NCBI GenBank assembly: GCA_018873245.2
Contig: JAEMBT020000009.1
Location: 5,599,180-5,663,179 of the forward strand
Reading direction: 5' to 3'
Source of the DNA: Archegozetes longisetosus
Taxonomy: Eukaryota > Arthropoda > Arachnida > Sarcoptiformes > Trhypochthoniidae
DNA: 64,000 nt
Below, in pieces: positions 20,121-31,060 of this stretch (position 1 is the first letter of the stretch; every line of letters begins with the position of its first letter). The notes under the pieces were generated by a model, which saw only the letters and a list, made by a program, of their open reading frames with translations, was not told the origin of the DNA and searched no databases. Made by a program: the position numbers and the translations under genes.

Positions 20121-20864
20121 CTAAGAGTGCAAAGTAGTCTTAATCGGTGGTAAACTAGTAGCTGTATTAACTTGACTGATAGGTTTTCCCAAAGACACAG
20201 CTTCTGTCGATATCCATACATGAGAATGTTTACCGATATTACCTAATCATAAAAATGTTAAATAGCATATAAAAAACTTTTCACTTAAAAAATTATACCA
20301 TTTCTAATCGGACCATAAACTAAGAAAATATAATATTTATCATTAAGGATGTCAAACGTCAGATAGTCAACAGTGGTATTAAAAGTTCGAGACCAACTAC
20401 AAGTGACCAAACTATCACTAAAGCTCTTCAAATCATTTACGACACCATCAACCTGCTCTACAGTATTGACACCAAAACCATAAGATGTAGGTCTCCCAAA
20501 AGTCAGTCCTTGTCTATTACTAACAGTATTATTCCCACAGAATACATTCAGTGACCGAGTCGTCACCCATGTGTTTATCTTCAGAAAGACCAGCACTGAC
20601 CCAACGGTCAGGACCGGAAGAGTTTCGATTCCAGTATAAGGCGAAGTGGGCTCCACTTGAGGTTGGAGTTGCGGATAGTAAGACATCGCAATTGCCATTT
20701 GATAGACAGCCGGAAGGCGAACCAAAACATCGGGATTTTTGATCATGACATTCCGAATAGGTTAAATTCAATGATTGTCTTGTTGGTTCTGAAGTTGGCA
20801 TTTGTTGAGATAATTGGATCATAAGCACGATCAAAAGAGCATATGATATGAGTTTTTGAGCCAT
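20121..20864 (-). CDS. Secreted single-DOMON-domain protein, with one apparent frameshift
   Basis: DOMON domains bind haem or sugar and often sit in ferric-reductase-like proteins; this one stands alone and is secreted. Exon 1 is 20864-20299 and exon 2 is 20242-20121, with a 56-nt intron. The ATG at 20864 opens a signal peptide (MAQKLISYALLIVLMIQL). The domain shows CFGSPSGCLSNGNCD, HFALYW, WVSAGLSEDKHMGDDSVTEC and, after the break, the CSWSRTF strand and YYIFLVYGP. Exon 2 supplies GNIGKHSHVWISTEAVSLG and the tail. Between VTEC (about 20550) and CGNNTVS the frame moves by one nucleotide: one base too many near 20529-20550. No GT-AG intron fixes it. Both sides otherwise look conserved, so a sequencing error or a recent mutation is likely. 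With the base ignored the protein is about 228 aa. No cytochrome b561 region follows. Confidence 0.8.
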
Positions 20865-21463
20865 ATTTTTCTCTTTTCTTATCAAAACTTTCAGCCTAAA
20901 AGTAACAAATATTTCAAAAACTATAGCTAGGGTGTATTCAAAATCACTTTTTATATCTAGTCCTTATCAGATTTTTTGCTTTTAGATCGTAACAAATAGA
21001 TTGACTTTTTGAGTCATTTGTTCATTCAATCACTTATCTGTTTAATAATCACTAGTTTTCCCGATTAGAAATCAATTATTCCTTTTATAACCTTCGATGG
21101 CATTAAGTCATATATCAATTTTTGTGTATTTCAAAATCATTTGATTTAGTGTTTGAATAGATTTCACACTATTTTAAGGTTATTGATAGATAACAAGGCT
21201 TAAATTAAAAGTGATTCTTTTGCCCCTTGATCTCATCACAAACATTTATAGATATTAGGCCATCATTTTACCCATTATTAAGTGAAAATACCAGTCGATT
21301 TCGTACCAAAAATGTTGATGAAATCAGATATCACTCAAAACTTTTCTCAATACAAAATGCAAGAATTTTTTATTGAATTTCTTTTGAAAACATCTGTGAT
21401 TACGAAAATCGGCAAAAACAAAATCTAATCAGTAGAAACATTGGAATCAAAAACTAAATAATT
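20865..21463. promoter_or_regulatory. Divergent intergenic spacer (probable promoters both ways)
   Basis: A 599-bp gap between the ATGs of two head-to-head genes. TCAGT at 21430, about 30 nt before the plus-strand ATG, matches the arthropod initiator. No TATA box at the right distance was found. Inference only. Confidence 0.4.
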
Positions 21464-22192
21464 ATGAATTTATTATATTTTATAGTTTATATTTCTATCA
21501 TTCTCAAAGTCTCTATTGATGGCACTTCCACTAAAGGTTCCGCTAAAGCAGAAGTTAGTGCTGAAACAGCGAAGAATGCGTCGCACATAATTCACTCAAT
21601 ATTTAAAGAATATAAAAGTTCAAGTGATCCTAAGGATAAATATGGTATTTGTTAAGTCCTTCCCACTACCAAATTGCTTAGTAATAGGAATTAATGACTC
21701 TTACAAAATAATACCTTAAGAAAAGCTTATCATTAATTAATAAGCAGATTAGATGTTGAATTATCTAGATACGGTTAAAGAATTAGTAAAATAATTCAAT
21801 TTTTATCTAATCCTTCTTTGATTGAAAGATTTGAAAGTAAACATTGATTGATTTTTAATAAAGGCTTCCCAAATCAAGAATTCGATAACAAGCTGAGAGA
21901 TAGAGATTTAACATTTTTGTACCAAGTCTATCAGAAAAAGTACCTCAACAATTATCACAAGTTTAAGAATTATATTGAAGACAATTTCAATAGAAGTTAT
22001 CACTCAATTGTTGATCCTATTATTGGTGCCGAGAAATTGATCGAAAATTTGATTAATATTTATGAAAATTATTTGGCCAAAGTTGCAGACAGAATAAAGG
22101 ATAAAATTAAGATATTCATTTCTCCTCTATTTAAATGGATGGAACCAGAACATGATAAGAATAAAACACTTAATGCAAATAATACGAAATAG
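21464..22192 (+). CDS. Secreted helical protein of unknown function
   Basis: Two exons: 21464-21644 and 21864-22192. The intron is 219 nt with donor gtattt, a branch-like TCTAATC and acceptor AAAG; the join restores a glycine codon (KYG|FPNQEF). The predicted protein is 169 aa. A signal peptide covers residues 1 to about 19 (MNLLYFIVYISIILKVSIDG). The rest is charged and probably helical: Lys/Asp/Asn-rich, with no cysteine in the mature part, and it ends in NANNTK. I recognise no family. Its neighbours are secreted-protein genes. Without homologues it could be lineage-specific; start and splice look good. Confidence 0.65.
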
Positions 22193-22754
22193 ACGAAAGT
22201 ATTTAAATTTAGAAACAACATACCACCAACTATTTTGATTGATCTAAATTTTATTTTTTAGTCTTTTAATAAGTCCTTTTGCAGATTTTTTGTCGTAAAA
22301 TAAAATTATTCGAATTTTTTCTATTGAGAAATATCGAAAATACGAGTTTTCAATAATTCTTTTGAACTTCTTATTCAAGTTTTAAGCTTATTATGCAAAA
22401 ATTGAGGGAACTAATAATTTCCCCAAAAGATTTTCTGCTAATACACCAATTATTTTAAAGACAATCTTCTAAATGCTTTTTAGATATAGGGAAAAATAGT
22501 CAAGAGAAATGTCCTGAACTAATGAACTTTCAATTAAGTAATTTTTTAAAGCAAATTACGACAATTGCATTGATTGTCTGCATTTCCATTTGCATGCAGT
22601 TAACAAAACAAAAACTTGTTTGCATTTCAAGTCTACAACATTTAAAACGCTCCAAGTTTTCCGAACTCAAATCAAAAGTGTTTTCCTTTACACGAGTACA
22701 ATAGTGAAAAGTTTTATAACTGAAGAGAAAACCTTTTCTAGTATTTGTTTAATA

Positions 22755-24279
22755 ATGAGTTTTATAGTTTTGTTCACTTTTATAAGTCTTACGATCCATA
22801 CATCTAAGAGTCAATTCCTAAATCACAAAATTCATCATTTTGATAAGGATTTTAGTTATGGTAATAAAGGTACTGATGATCGCTTCACCTATCATGATTA
22901 CCATCAACATAAACCTATAATAGTTGAAGAATATCATTATATTCCAAAACCAACTGAAAAAGTTTATTATGAAGTAATACCTCATCAACATTCTTACGAT
23001 GAATACTCTCCAGTAAAACATCAGGAATATAAAGGATACGAACCTGTGATACAAGGAGAGAGTCTGAAACACAGCCCTAGTAAAGATGAGTATGAAGCCA
23101 GAAATGAAGAACTTTTAACTCAAGGTTTGCTGAAAAGTTTGAAAGGTTATAGACCTATCAAATACGAAGATGACGTGAAACATAGTTCTGGTAGTGATGG
23201 CTATGGAAATGGAGATGAAGCGCTTTTAGCTAAAGGTTTTCAAGACTATACACCCGTTAGAAATGGAGAGACTCTAAAACACGCGTATGGTAGTGGTGAC
23301 TATGGAGGTGAAAATGAAGAACTTTTGGCAAAAAACTTTAAAGAACATAAAAAAGGAGGTATTCAGTAATTGTTTGTAGCTTCTATGTTGAAAATTCGAT
23401 AAAATGTTTTTAAGAGCTTTAAAGTATCAGTTAAGTCTAATGGACTTTTGAAAGATATTTTTTGATTCAATACTATTTATTTTGAACTTAAGATAAACTT
23501 TCGCAGTAATTGGTCTTAAATTTTGTCAATATAAGATTTTCCTGAAGAAAGAAAAACTAAAAGATATCAAAAGATCAACTGATAAATAATATAAAGACTT
23601 ATAACGTTAACGAAGATACCGCTAGAATTCTCAATAATTTTCACTTGTTCTTATTTTAAAGTTAAAAGCTTTGAACTTTCTTCTTTGATTAAAAGAAAAC
23701 AAAAAGTTTGCAAAACTAGATAAACACTCAGACAAAAGTTGTGACGAAAAAAGATAAAATGTAATTGTTAAACTTCACTATAATTTTCACTTTTTTCTTA
23801 TTTAAAAATAATTAAAAGCTTTGAACTTTTTTCTCTCATTTAAAGCAATCAAAAAGTTTGCAAAACTAGATAAACACTCAGACAATGGCTATAATAAAAA
23901 GGATTTCATAGCAGAAGGTGGTTATCATGACCAACAAAAAGACGGCAAAAAGGCTTTCGAGAAAAGTAATTATGAGAAAAATGGTGAATACTCTCACGAC
24001 AAAGGATTTGGATTTCTAAAGGCCTGGGGTTGGGATAGGAAGCACATTAGAAAAGATTTATCGGGACACAAGACGAAAAAATTGGCGGAAATTTCCGCAT
24101 CAGATAAAGGGGGACACAAAGCAATCGCTAAACACGATAGTAGTGGACACCACCAGAAAGCTGTAAAAGCAATTGCCGGAAAAATTGGTTATAAGAAAAT
24201 TGGACGAGAAGAAGGGGCCAAGAAAATAGTTTCTAACACTCAATCCGATTATGATCACTCATATCCTATTTATGGTTAA
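22755..24279 (+). CDS. Lys/Gly/His-rich secreted repeat protein
   Basis: Exon 1 is 22755-23358 and exon 2 is 23846-24279, with donor gtattc and acceptor TTTAAAG after a pyrimidine tract. The G|CA join keeps the frame; predicted 345 aa. The ATG at 22755 opens a signal peptide (MSFIVLFTFISLTIHTSKS); upstream frame sequence lacks an ATG. Residues about 30-85 are Tyr/His-rich. Then come three imperfect units of about 33 residues (GYEPVIQGESLKHS..., GYRPIKYEDDVKHS..., DYTPVRNGETLKHA...), each ending ELL or ALL plus a G/N-F-like step. Exon 2 continues with KKFAKLDKHSDNGYNKKDF and Lys/Gly/His-rich sequence. The KHSDKGYNKKDF-type core is known to me from arthropod secreted Gly/His-rich proteins of unclear, possibly cuticular, role. 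If the intron were not used, exon 1 alone would end at 23369. Confidence 0.65.
23640..23890 (+). repeat. Tandem duplication of an exon start, about 147 bp apart
   Basis: The acceptor region plus first codons of exon 2 (AAAAGTTTGCAAAACTAG and ATAAACACTCAGACAA) occur twice, at 23702-23735 and 23852-23885. The first copy then diverges into stops, so it is a decayed exon start within the intron. Confidence 0.75.
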
Positions 24280-24715
24280 TTAGGTTTTGCCTTGAATTTC
24301 ACGATTAAATTATTTGTAGGATGAATGTGTTAAGCAATAGCTTTAGTAGTGTTCACTTAACCAGTTTTTACGAGCAATCGTTTCATTACTTTTTGAAGTG
24401 AAAAAGTTACTAACTTTCAAGTTTTTTGTAGCAATTGTTCCATAAGTGGCATAATTTATTATATAATTTTTGCGATCTATTTCCTTGAAAATTGTTTTGT
24501 CTAATCTTATAAACTTTCCGCTTAAGTAATTTTCATATAGTTAATGTCAATTTTTTCAAATATACTTAATAAAAACTTATTTCATTAATAATAATTTGCT
24601 TTTCAAGTTTACCTTTCTATGACTCCTATACAAAGTTTTAGAGATTTATTTTTTATCGAAAACATATCTAATTAATATCTGGAACTTGCTAAATATTTTA
24701 CATATGATAAACAAT

Positions 24716-25761
24716 TCATTCATCACATTCTTTAGGTTTAGTTCCCTGGAAGAAGAAAAAATTTTCAAATAACTTCAGCTAAAGGTCAACAAAAAACTTT
24801 TACATACAGTATAAGTATCGCAAACAAGTTTGGTTAAGTTATTGAGAGCTTTAGCTTCAATATCATTAGTGTGGATGCCGTTGACCACAATCCACGGCAC
24901 ACTAGTATGCGGCGGATTAAGTTTGTCAGTCTTTTCAGCCATCAGTAGTTCAATACCACGTCCCAAAGGACCAGATGAACATTCGTTCAAAAAATCCCAA
25001 TCGAGTCCTAATTTTTTTGAGCACTATCGAAAAAACAATTGTAACAAACTTTAAGCTCAATATACATTTGTCAAAATTTTATGTAAAGCTGATTATAAAC
25101 TTTTAGGTAGAAATCAATACTTCGGGTCCCGAAACCTCAGGTGTAGTCCAATTATCTGAGCCAAACATGCAGCTAACTAAATTTAATGTGAGCGCAGAAC
25201 CCAAACTTTCCAAAGCGCACGACTAGTACAAAAATAAAAATAAAACTTAAAATTGTCAAAACTTTAATCAAACAGAGAAAATTTGATGCATTCTCACTCC
25301 TTCTTTATTAAAATTACATATGATAGTCTATAAACTCATTTTGTTATGCTTCGAAATAGAGTTGTTAAACACAATTCATAATTAAATAAGATATTTTTCA
25401 AATATGAAAGAGACTTGAAACAATCACAGGCATAAAAGTATATGACAGCTAAAATCTTTCAAAGAATACCCTTTACTTGTATCTGATTTCCCACACACTC
25501 ATCAGGTCCATGTTGACACGTGAAGATCACGTCAAACTGACCTCCAGTTTCGTTGTGAATCTTATAGTGAGCGTTACCATAAGGTATTAATTCAACCTGC
25601 ATTATGGTACTTATCTTATTGAAAGTTGGGTATAACTGTTTCAATACAAATAATCTGCTGAAAGGGCACAATGATTCATAGTAGAGGCTTACAGTGACCG
25701 GAGGCCAGTCTTCAGCTAGAACATTAATAACTAAAAAGCTTAGTAATAGAGAAGTTCTCAT
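24716..25761 (-). CDS. GILT (gamma-interferon-inducible lysosomal thiol reductase)-like protein, intact, CxxS active site
   Basis: Lysosomal or secreted thiol reductase of the GILT family, which reduces protein disulfides at low pH. Four exons: 25761-25477 (95 codons), 25222-25121 (34), 25023-24808 (72) and 24745-24716 (9 plus stop), all phase 0, giving 210 aa. Donors are gtaaag, gtattg and gtatgt. The signal peptide is MRTSLLLSFLVINVLA. The active-site position reads C32-P-F-S35, so the resolving cysteine is a serine. The GILT signature CQHGPDEC is at residues 82-89 and is followed by NQIQSCAL. SCMFGSDNW, the VPWIVVNGIHT block, LVCDTYT and the C-terminal KPKEC are all present. Two decayed relatives follow at 27.9-31.1 kb. 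CxxS forms usually isomerise or trap thiols rather than reduce efficiently, so loss or change of activity is possible. Confidence 0.9.
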
Positions 25762-26989
25762 TACGAAAGATAAATAAAGATGATTCTTTTGTGATTCTTT
25801 GTCTATTTTATTTGTTCTTTTTATTATTTTCTTGTCTCTATCTGATCAAGAAATAGCATTTGCGAAAAGTCTCATCGAATAATATGGTTTTTGTTTGCTT
25901 AAACAAATATCGAAATAAGTTTAGCTATCAATAAACTAAAGCTTCTATTTAGATAATAAATCGATAATATGTGCCTTTTATTTCATTAAAAGCTATGCTA
26001 ACCTTAACTACACTTAATTTCACGCTTCGACGAAAACCTGATATGTTAATTTTCATTTAATTTAAAAGTATGAGCACTTAAGGACTATGAGGAAAATAAT
26101 TTTCATAAAATCGAGATCACTTTATATTTATATTAAACTCTGGAAAAAGACTTTAAAAGTTGACTCTGATAGAAGAAACTTACACCCTTTAAACGTAATC
26201 CATTCATTTGTAGAACAAAATATTTAGTCTTGATTATACTTAGCTTAAAAGAATTATATACGAGGGAATGCCTCTCAAATGATACTTGCGATCATTTTAT
26301 CATGTGATCCGTTTTACGAGACTTAGTACAATACAGAGCATATTTGTGTTACATTCCATAAAACGAATCATTTCAGAGTCATTCTCACGTTTACTTCTTT
26401 TGAAAGTAATCTCATTACTTCAATGCACTCAATGCGATATTTGTGGTATACCAGAAATGTTTGATTAAAAAAGTTTACTCATTAATCCAGAAAAGGAAAG
26501 AAATACTTCAAGTTCGGAATTTATTTAAGAGTGACAAAAGTTAGAAGCTTCTTTCTCCTAGAATTTGTTTTCTTTTTCCTTTATTAAGAACATTAGCTTT
26601 ATTTATAATTCTTATTTTGTAGTCCACTCGAGATTGAAAGTGATTCTCTCGTTAATGGAATAGAAATGGATTCTCTTCAAAAGATCTTCAGATAATGAGT
26701 TTTACACTTGATTTCGAGCCGTTTTCAGCAGACTTCTCAAAGTGTTGCTCGTGGACCGCGATACTGTTCTGAAGACTTTTCTCAAATATGTAACTTCACT
26801 CTACACATGAAACTTCATATTTTTAAATATTTTCTTTTGAACGAATCCCTTTTATTTCAAGCTTGGTAGAATAGAATTGATAAGGAGTGTTTAGAAGTTT
26901 ATTCTTAAATAAAGAATTTATTCTTTTCAAATGAAAATTCTCTACTTTTTCTAATCTGAAGTCAATTACTTGATGGAATTTTTAGGAAT
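25762..26989. other. Intergenic upstream of the intact GILT gene
   Basis: The promoter of the GILT gene should lie just above 25761. The rest is AT-rich with a slightly GC-richer, coding-like patch at 26640-26790. That patch has stops in all frames and I could not assign it. Confidence 0.4.
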
Positions 26990-27187
26990 ATGATCTATTT
27001 GGGCCCTAATTTAGATGAGAACTCCAGGAGAGAGATGAGGCTTCACAGTTGGTGTGCCACTAAAATCGCTCAATTGAAAGTGGCCTTCAAGTTAAAACTT
27101 TTGAAAAGGGTTAATCAAGCATCTAGGCTCAAGCCACGAAATCGAAAGTCTTATAAAAAATACTATTCAAGAAGAGTGATGCTTTAA
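26990..27187 (+). CDS. Unassigned basic open frame (exon or gene fragment)
   Basis: A 65-codon ATG frame. It has a polar N-terminus (MIYLGPNLDENSRREM), one cysteine, and a strongly basic C-terminus (KPRNRKSYKKYYSRR). An acceptor-like TTTTTAG lies a few bases upstream, so it could be a last exon. No family recognised. The base composition is less AT-rich than its surroundings, which is the only support. Confidence 0.25.
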   Translation: MIYLGPNLDENSRREMRLHSWCATKIAQLKVAFKLKLLKRVNQASRLKPRNRKSYKKYYSRRVML

Positions 27188-27420
27188 TGTAAATGCGAGT
27201 CAAAATGAAATGTCAAAAACTTCTCAGTAGGTTTTCTGAACATGACTACATTGAAATCAACTCTTAAGTTGAAAAAAATTTTACTCCGATTATTTTTTGT
27301 TACCAAACTTTTTGAGAACTGTACAAGAAAGTAATCTTCAATCCTTATGTCAAAATTTTAGGCAAAATTTATTATCCCTTGGGACTGGAATTATTTTAAA
27401 TATTCTCTATGAGTTATATC

Positions 27421-27744
27421 CAGAGTTCGGCAAAATAGTTGAAAAAAATAGTTGATTAATATAATTGTGAAACAAATCCTAAAATCAATCCTTGAGTTTT
27501 ATTATCAAGTATTGACTTTTAATATGATTCACGTTTCAATAAGATAAATATATTTATTAAAACAAAACATGCACTAGATGTTCTGAAACAATGAATCACT
27601 GACTTTTTTAATACTCTATTGGATTGAGTTTCGATAAAACAATTCAAAGTTTATTATTAGAGTCTGTTTCACAATTATATCCATTTGTATATTCCATCTA
27701 ATTATATTCACAATTAAATTTTTCAACTATTTTTCCGAACTCTG
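27421..27744. mobile_element. hAT-type MITE
   Basis: A 324-bp element with terminal CAGAGTTCGG(C/A)AAAATAGTT at both ends in inverted orientation. It is flanked by an 8-bp duplication with one mismatch, GTTATATC (27413-27420) and GTGATATC (27745-27752). The CAG start and 8-bp duplication fit hAT. The TIR homology continues inward (ATATAATTGTGAAACA near 27457 and 27665). Non-coding. Confidence 0.8.
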
Positions 27745-27864
27745 GTGATATCCAAGTGTAATTTACAAAATTTGAATACGAAGGTTAGGAAAATAGGAAA
27801 CTTTCAAATGAGAATCAATATCTTTCATTTTATTTATCTGTTATCCGATACAATGTCAAAGCAC

Positions 27865-29065
27865 TCATACTGAGCATTCTTTAGATTTAGTCCCTGTAAA
27901 TTAAAATAATCCCAATTATAATAATCCTTAACAATAGGCTTCAATATCAAGTATACAGCATAAGAATTACAAACTTCAACAACTGGCTCTCAGCCTCGAT
28001 CTGAATATCTGCCGTGCGCTTGCCATTGATTCATCCATAACTCCTTTATGTGGAAGTTTAATTTATTAGTCTTTTCTCCCATCAAAAGCTCTATGCCTTG
28101 GTCTAGAGAATTTGATGAATACTGAACCAGAAAACTTCAGTCTAGCTTGAATGATGTCGTGAGCTATTGAAACAAAATCACATTAAAAGCATTGCTTCGT
28201 TCCTTTGAATACACTAAGGTTTCAGGAATTGATGCATATCTTTGAGTAAATATTTTCCATATTACTTATTTAGGTGAGGGGTTTAGATAAATATAGGAAA
28301 TCCTGATCACGAATTTTATGAAATTTTAGGGGAAATGTTTGGTTTTAGAGCTAATCAAGAAATGAATCTATATTGCACGAGACAAGTAAAACAATTTTTT
28401 ATGTGATACAACTTTTGAGAAATAAAAAACAAAAATACAAGCATCTAATCCAGATCTTGCAGGTGTTTTTCAAATAATCGAATATAAACGTACAGCTAAT
28501 TTAAAGCCAGAGATTTATCAACATGTGATGTAGAGACAGCGCAACACTGTAAAGACTGGACATGATAAAAATATAATTATAAAGCTAATTCAAAACCCAT
28601 GACAAAATTTTGAGTAGGTTTCTAGGATTTAGCATCGAGATGGCCCTAGATTTTTGATAATTTCACTAAAATCATAAGATTTGGTAAAACTGGTAAATAT
28701 TTGAGCTATAATTTACAAACCATTGCCGTTGTTGCACGTAATTTACAACATAAGGCCAGTTCTACACTGAAACAGATTTTTATCTAACGTGGATTTCATT
28801 ATCAAAATACTATCGGGGTTCATGTTGGCGCTCGAACTTGACTCCAAGCTATTCTTTAGCTCGATTAATCATAGAATAGTTGGAGTTTCCGAACGGAACC
28901 AATCCGAAAGCAGTTATTGAATGCAACTTAATATAAGCTGGACTCAGTAGATTTAATACGAAAGCTTCGCTGTAAGAACATAACTACTTAATACAGACTT
29001 TAATCACTACTGGGAAAGCATTTTCTGCAGAAGCACAGATTACTCAGATGCCTAATAGCAGAATA
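27865..29065 (-). pseudogene. GILT-like pseudogene 2
   Basis: Minus-strand remnants follow the exon order of the intact gene. Near 29060-28800 are the ENAFPVVIKV and LCSYSEAFVLNLLSPAY regions, then VPFGNSNYSMIN and a decayed signature (FERQHEPR), with several stops. Near 28165-27955 is a block with GIELLMGEKTNKLN, nearly identical to GIELLMAEKTDKLN of the intact gene. Near 27897-27865 is the last exon, TKSKEC then a stop, one nucleotide short at its start. The active-site position again reads CxxS (CSYS). The equivalent of the intact gene's exon 2 was not found. Not functional. Confidence 0.8.
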
Positions 29066-29409
29066 AAATAATTTTTACCTCAAATAAGTTTCATTGAAAG
29101 AGGAAATAACTTACTACTCCTGCTGCAAATTCTTATATATAATAGCGTTTCTGATGGAAAGCTTTCACGCGAAAAGCAATCTATTATAAAGACGTAATCC
29201 TTTTGGGAAAAACTCACGAAATTCACTTCATAACATACTTATCAAAAGAAAAGTAAACTTTTGAGCTTTTATTTTATTTATCATTTTTGTGATTTTGTAT
29301 TACATTCATACAAAAGTTATTTCATATCCATTAATAAATTGAAAGATGATAAGTTTTAGAAAAAAGATGTTTAAATAAAAACTTCTTCCTTCTTATGAAA
29401 ATATGCTTT

Positions 29410-31060
29410 CATTTGAAAAACCATGCAAAGAGATATCTAAAGCCTTGTTTGCCTCATAAAGCTTACAAATAAGAACTTTAATGTCTTTCATAGCATTCTT
29501 TTTCTAAGACTTATCATGCTTACTGTTGTATGTAATCCACAGGGCATAAAGATACTGAGGATTCAAGTTTCTGGTGTGATCATCCATTCTAACTGAATAT
29601 TACTTCATGTATTAATGGTTTAGTAACTTGTTACTTTTCAAATCTATTTCTATAGCGTGTCCGGTAAGTAATTGGATTGACTTTAATGCTAACGCGCACT
29701 GTAAGTGCTGGGTTCTTACTGCTATGAATGTGTTCGATTCGTAGAATATTCGTTCTATTTTGATATTCTATAAATTTATTTATTGAAAATTACTTACCAG
29801 ACATCCTTTAATTTATTGCAATACTGGATATTATGTAATAAAAATCATTTGTAACTTAAGAAACTTTGAAAATAATTATCCTCTTTAGTTTATGGTTAGG
29901 TCTCTATTGTTATAAATTGCGTTCAAGAATAATAACTTATTTTTATTCCAGGCCAGGTTTTTCTCAGTGAAACCAAATCTTTGCTTGATTTAAATGTGAA
30001 CGTAATTTACAACAATACAGGCCCAGCTACGGACTGGAGTATAATCTCATTAACTAATTTTGCTTCATATTTTCGGTTTATAGGTTAATACGTGATTTTA
30101 GGTTTGTATCTATAAGTGTGTCTAAACATGCATTGAATAAAACTTATGCTTTTATTCGTGGGCAATAGTTCTTGTGCGCAAGACTTAAAAGACAAAAGAC
30201 AATTGATAAGCTGACAACTAATTAGCGAAAGTGCTAGCAAAGCAAATTTCTGCTGAATATCAAATACAAAGAGTTGTCAGTATGCTTAAGATAACATTTC
30301 TTCCATAATACTCTTCATGCAAACTAATTAAAAGGAAATTAAAATTTATTGTGCCATAGTATTACGCACAGCTTGTTTACTTCAAATATGCTTAAATCTG
30401 GAACTATGAATGATACGGCAGATCAAAATTATCGGAATTGAGAAATTACAAAAATTGATTTTTTGTTTACAGTTTAGTAGTTTAAAACTCTGGTCACAAC
30501 TCTTATCAATTAAATCCTTAACAACATTTTTTAGGCACATTTGTTGTTTAAAGTGTTAATATTATTACTGCAATGCTTAAACATTGGTTTAGAGTCATTT
30601 TAACCTTTTTTAAATTTTCTTATCAATAAAATGTGAATAGAGTAAAGCATATTTTATAACCTGATATTGGCATAACTGATATCACGACTTTCCCCTCAAA
30701 TACGCATCATTTCCGGACTCTTCTAAACATATTTCAAGTAAACAAGATGTAGACATACTAATTATGTGCAACTAATTATATGAGACCTTTTCAGATACCA
30801 TAATAGTATTTTCAATACATTTTTGTAATCTCTACTGATATTCAAACTCAACCTCAAGAGAATCAACGGTTTTATCATTTACTTTAACATAAGAATTACC
30901 CAATGAATTGATGTTGAGCGACGTAATTGATGACAACCTAAATCAAGTTGGTATTATTTGATTAAAGATAAGGCTTCTGCTAAACAGACACATGGATTCA
31001 TAATAGACTCCGACTTTGACTTTATTATCTAATTCGTCGTTCAAAACTAATACTGAACTA
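29410..31060 (-). pseudogene. GILT-like pseudogene 3
   Basis: Exon-1-like sequence at about 31060-30836 reads VKVGVYYESMCLFSRSL, then IIPT, a stop, and FRLSSITSLNINSLGNSYVKVN, aligning with the intact gene through the IPYGNAHYKI region. A C-terminal block at about 29590-29415 reads NPQYLYALWITYNSKHDKS, a stop, and KDIKVLICKLYEANK, matching the VPWxxYNGKH and LICKLY segments of GILT proteins. It is closer to the general GILT consensus (YNGKH) than to the neighbouring gene. CxxS (CLFS) again. A MITE (29655-29812) lies inside. ACGTAATTTACAACA at about 28738 and 30000 also links pseudogenes 2 and 3. Confidence 0.75.
29655..29812. mobile_element. Small MITE inside GILT pseudogene 3
   Basis: GCGTGTCCGGTAAGTAATT (29655-29673) is mirrored at 29789-29810 (AATTACTTACCAGACATCC). 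Element about 158 bp. The GTGTCCGGTAAGT-type ends recall mariner termini; a TA duplication is not certain. Confidence 0.6.

Noticed and set aside
20551-20742. Plus-strand frame
   Set aside because: Antisense to the DOMON gene.
22522-22704. Plus-strand frame with a signal-like start
   Set aside because: Overlaps in another frame the 5' region of the 22755 gene, and I see no usable donor; the later ATG has a better signal peptide and long frame.
24830-25054. Plus-strand frame
   Set aside because: Antisense to GILT exon 3.
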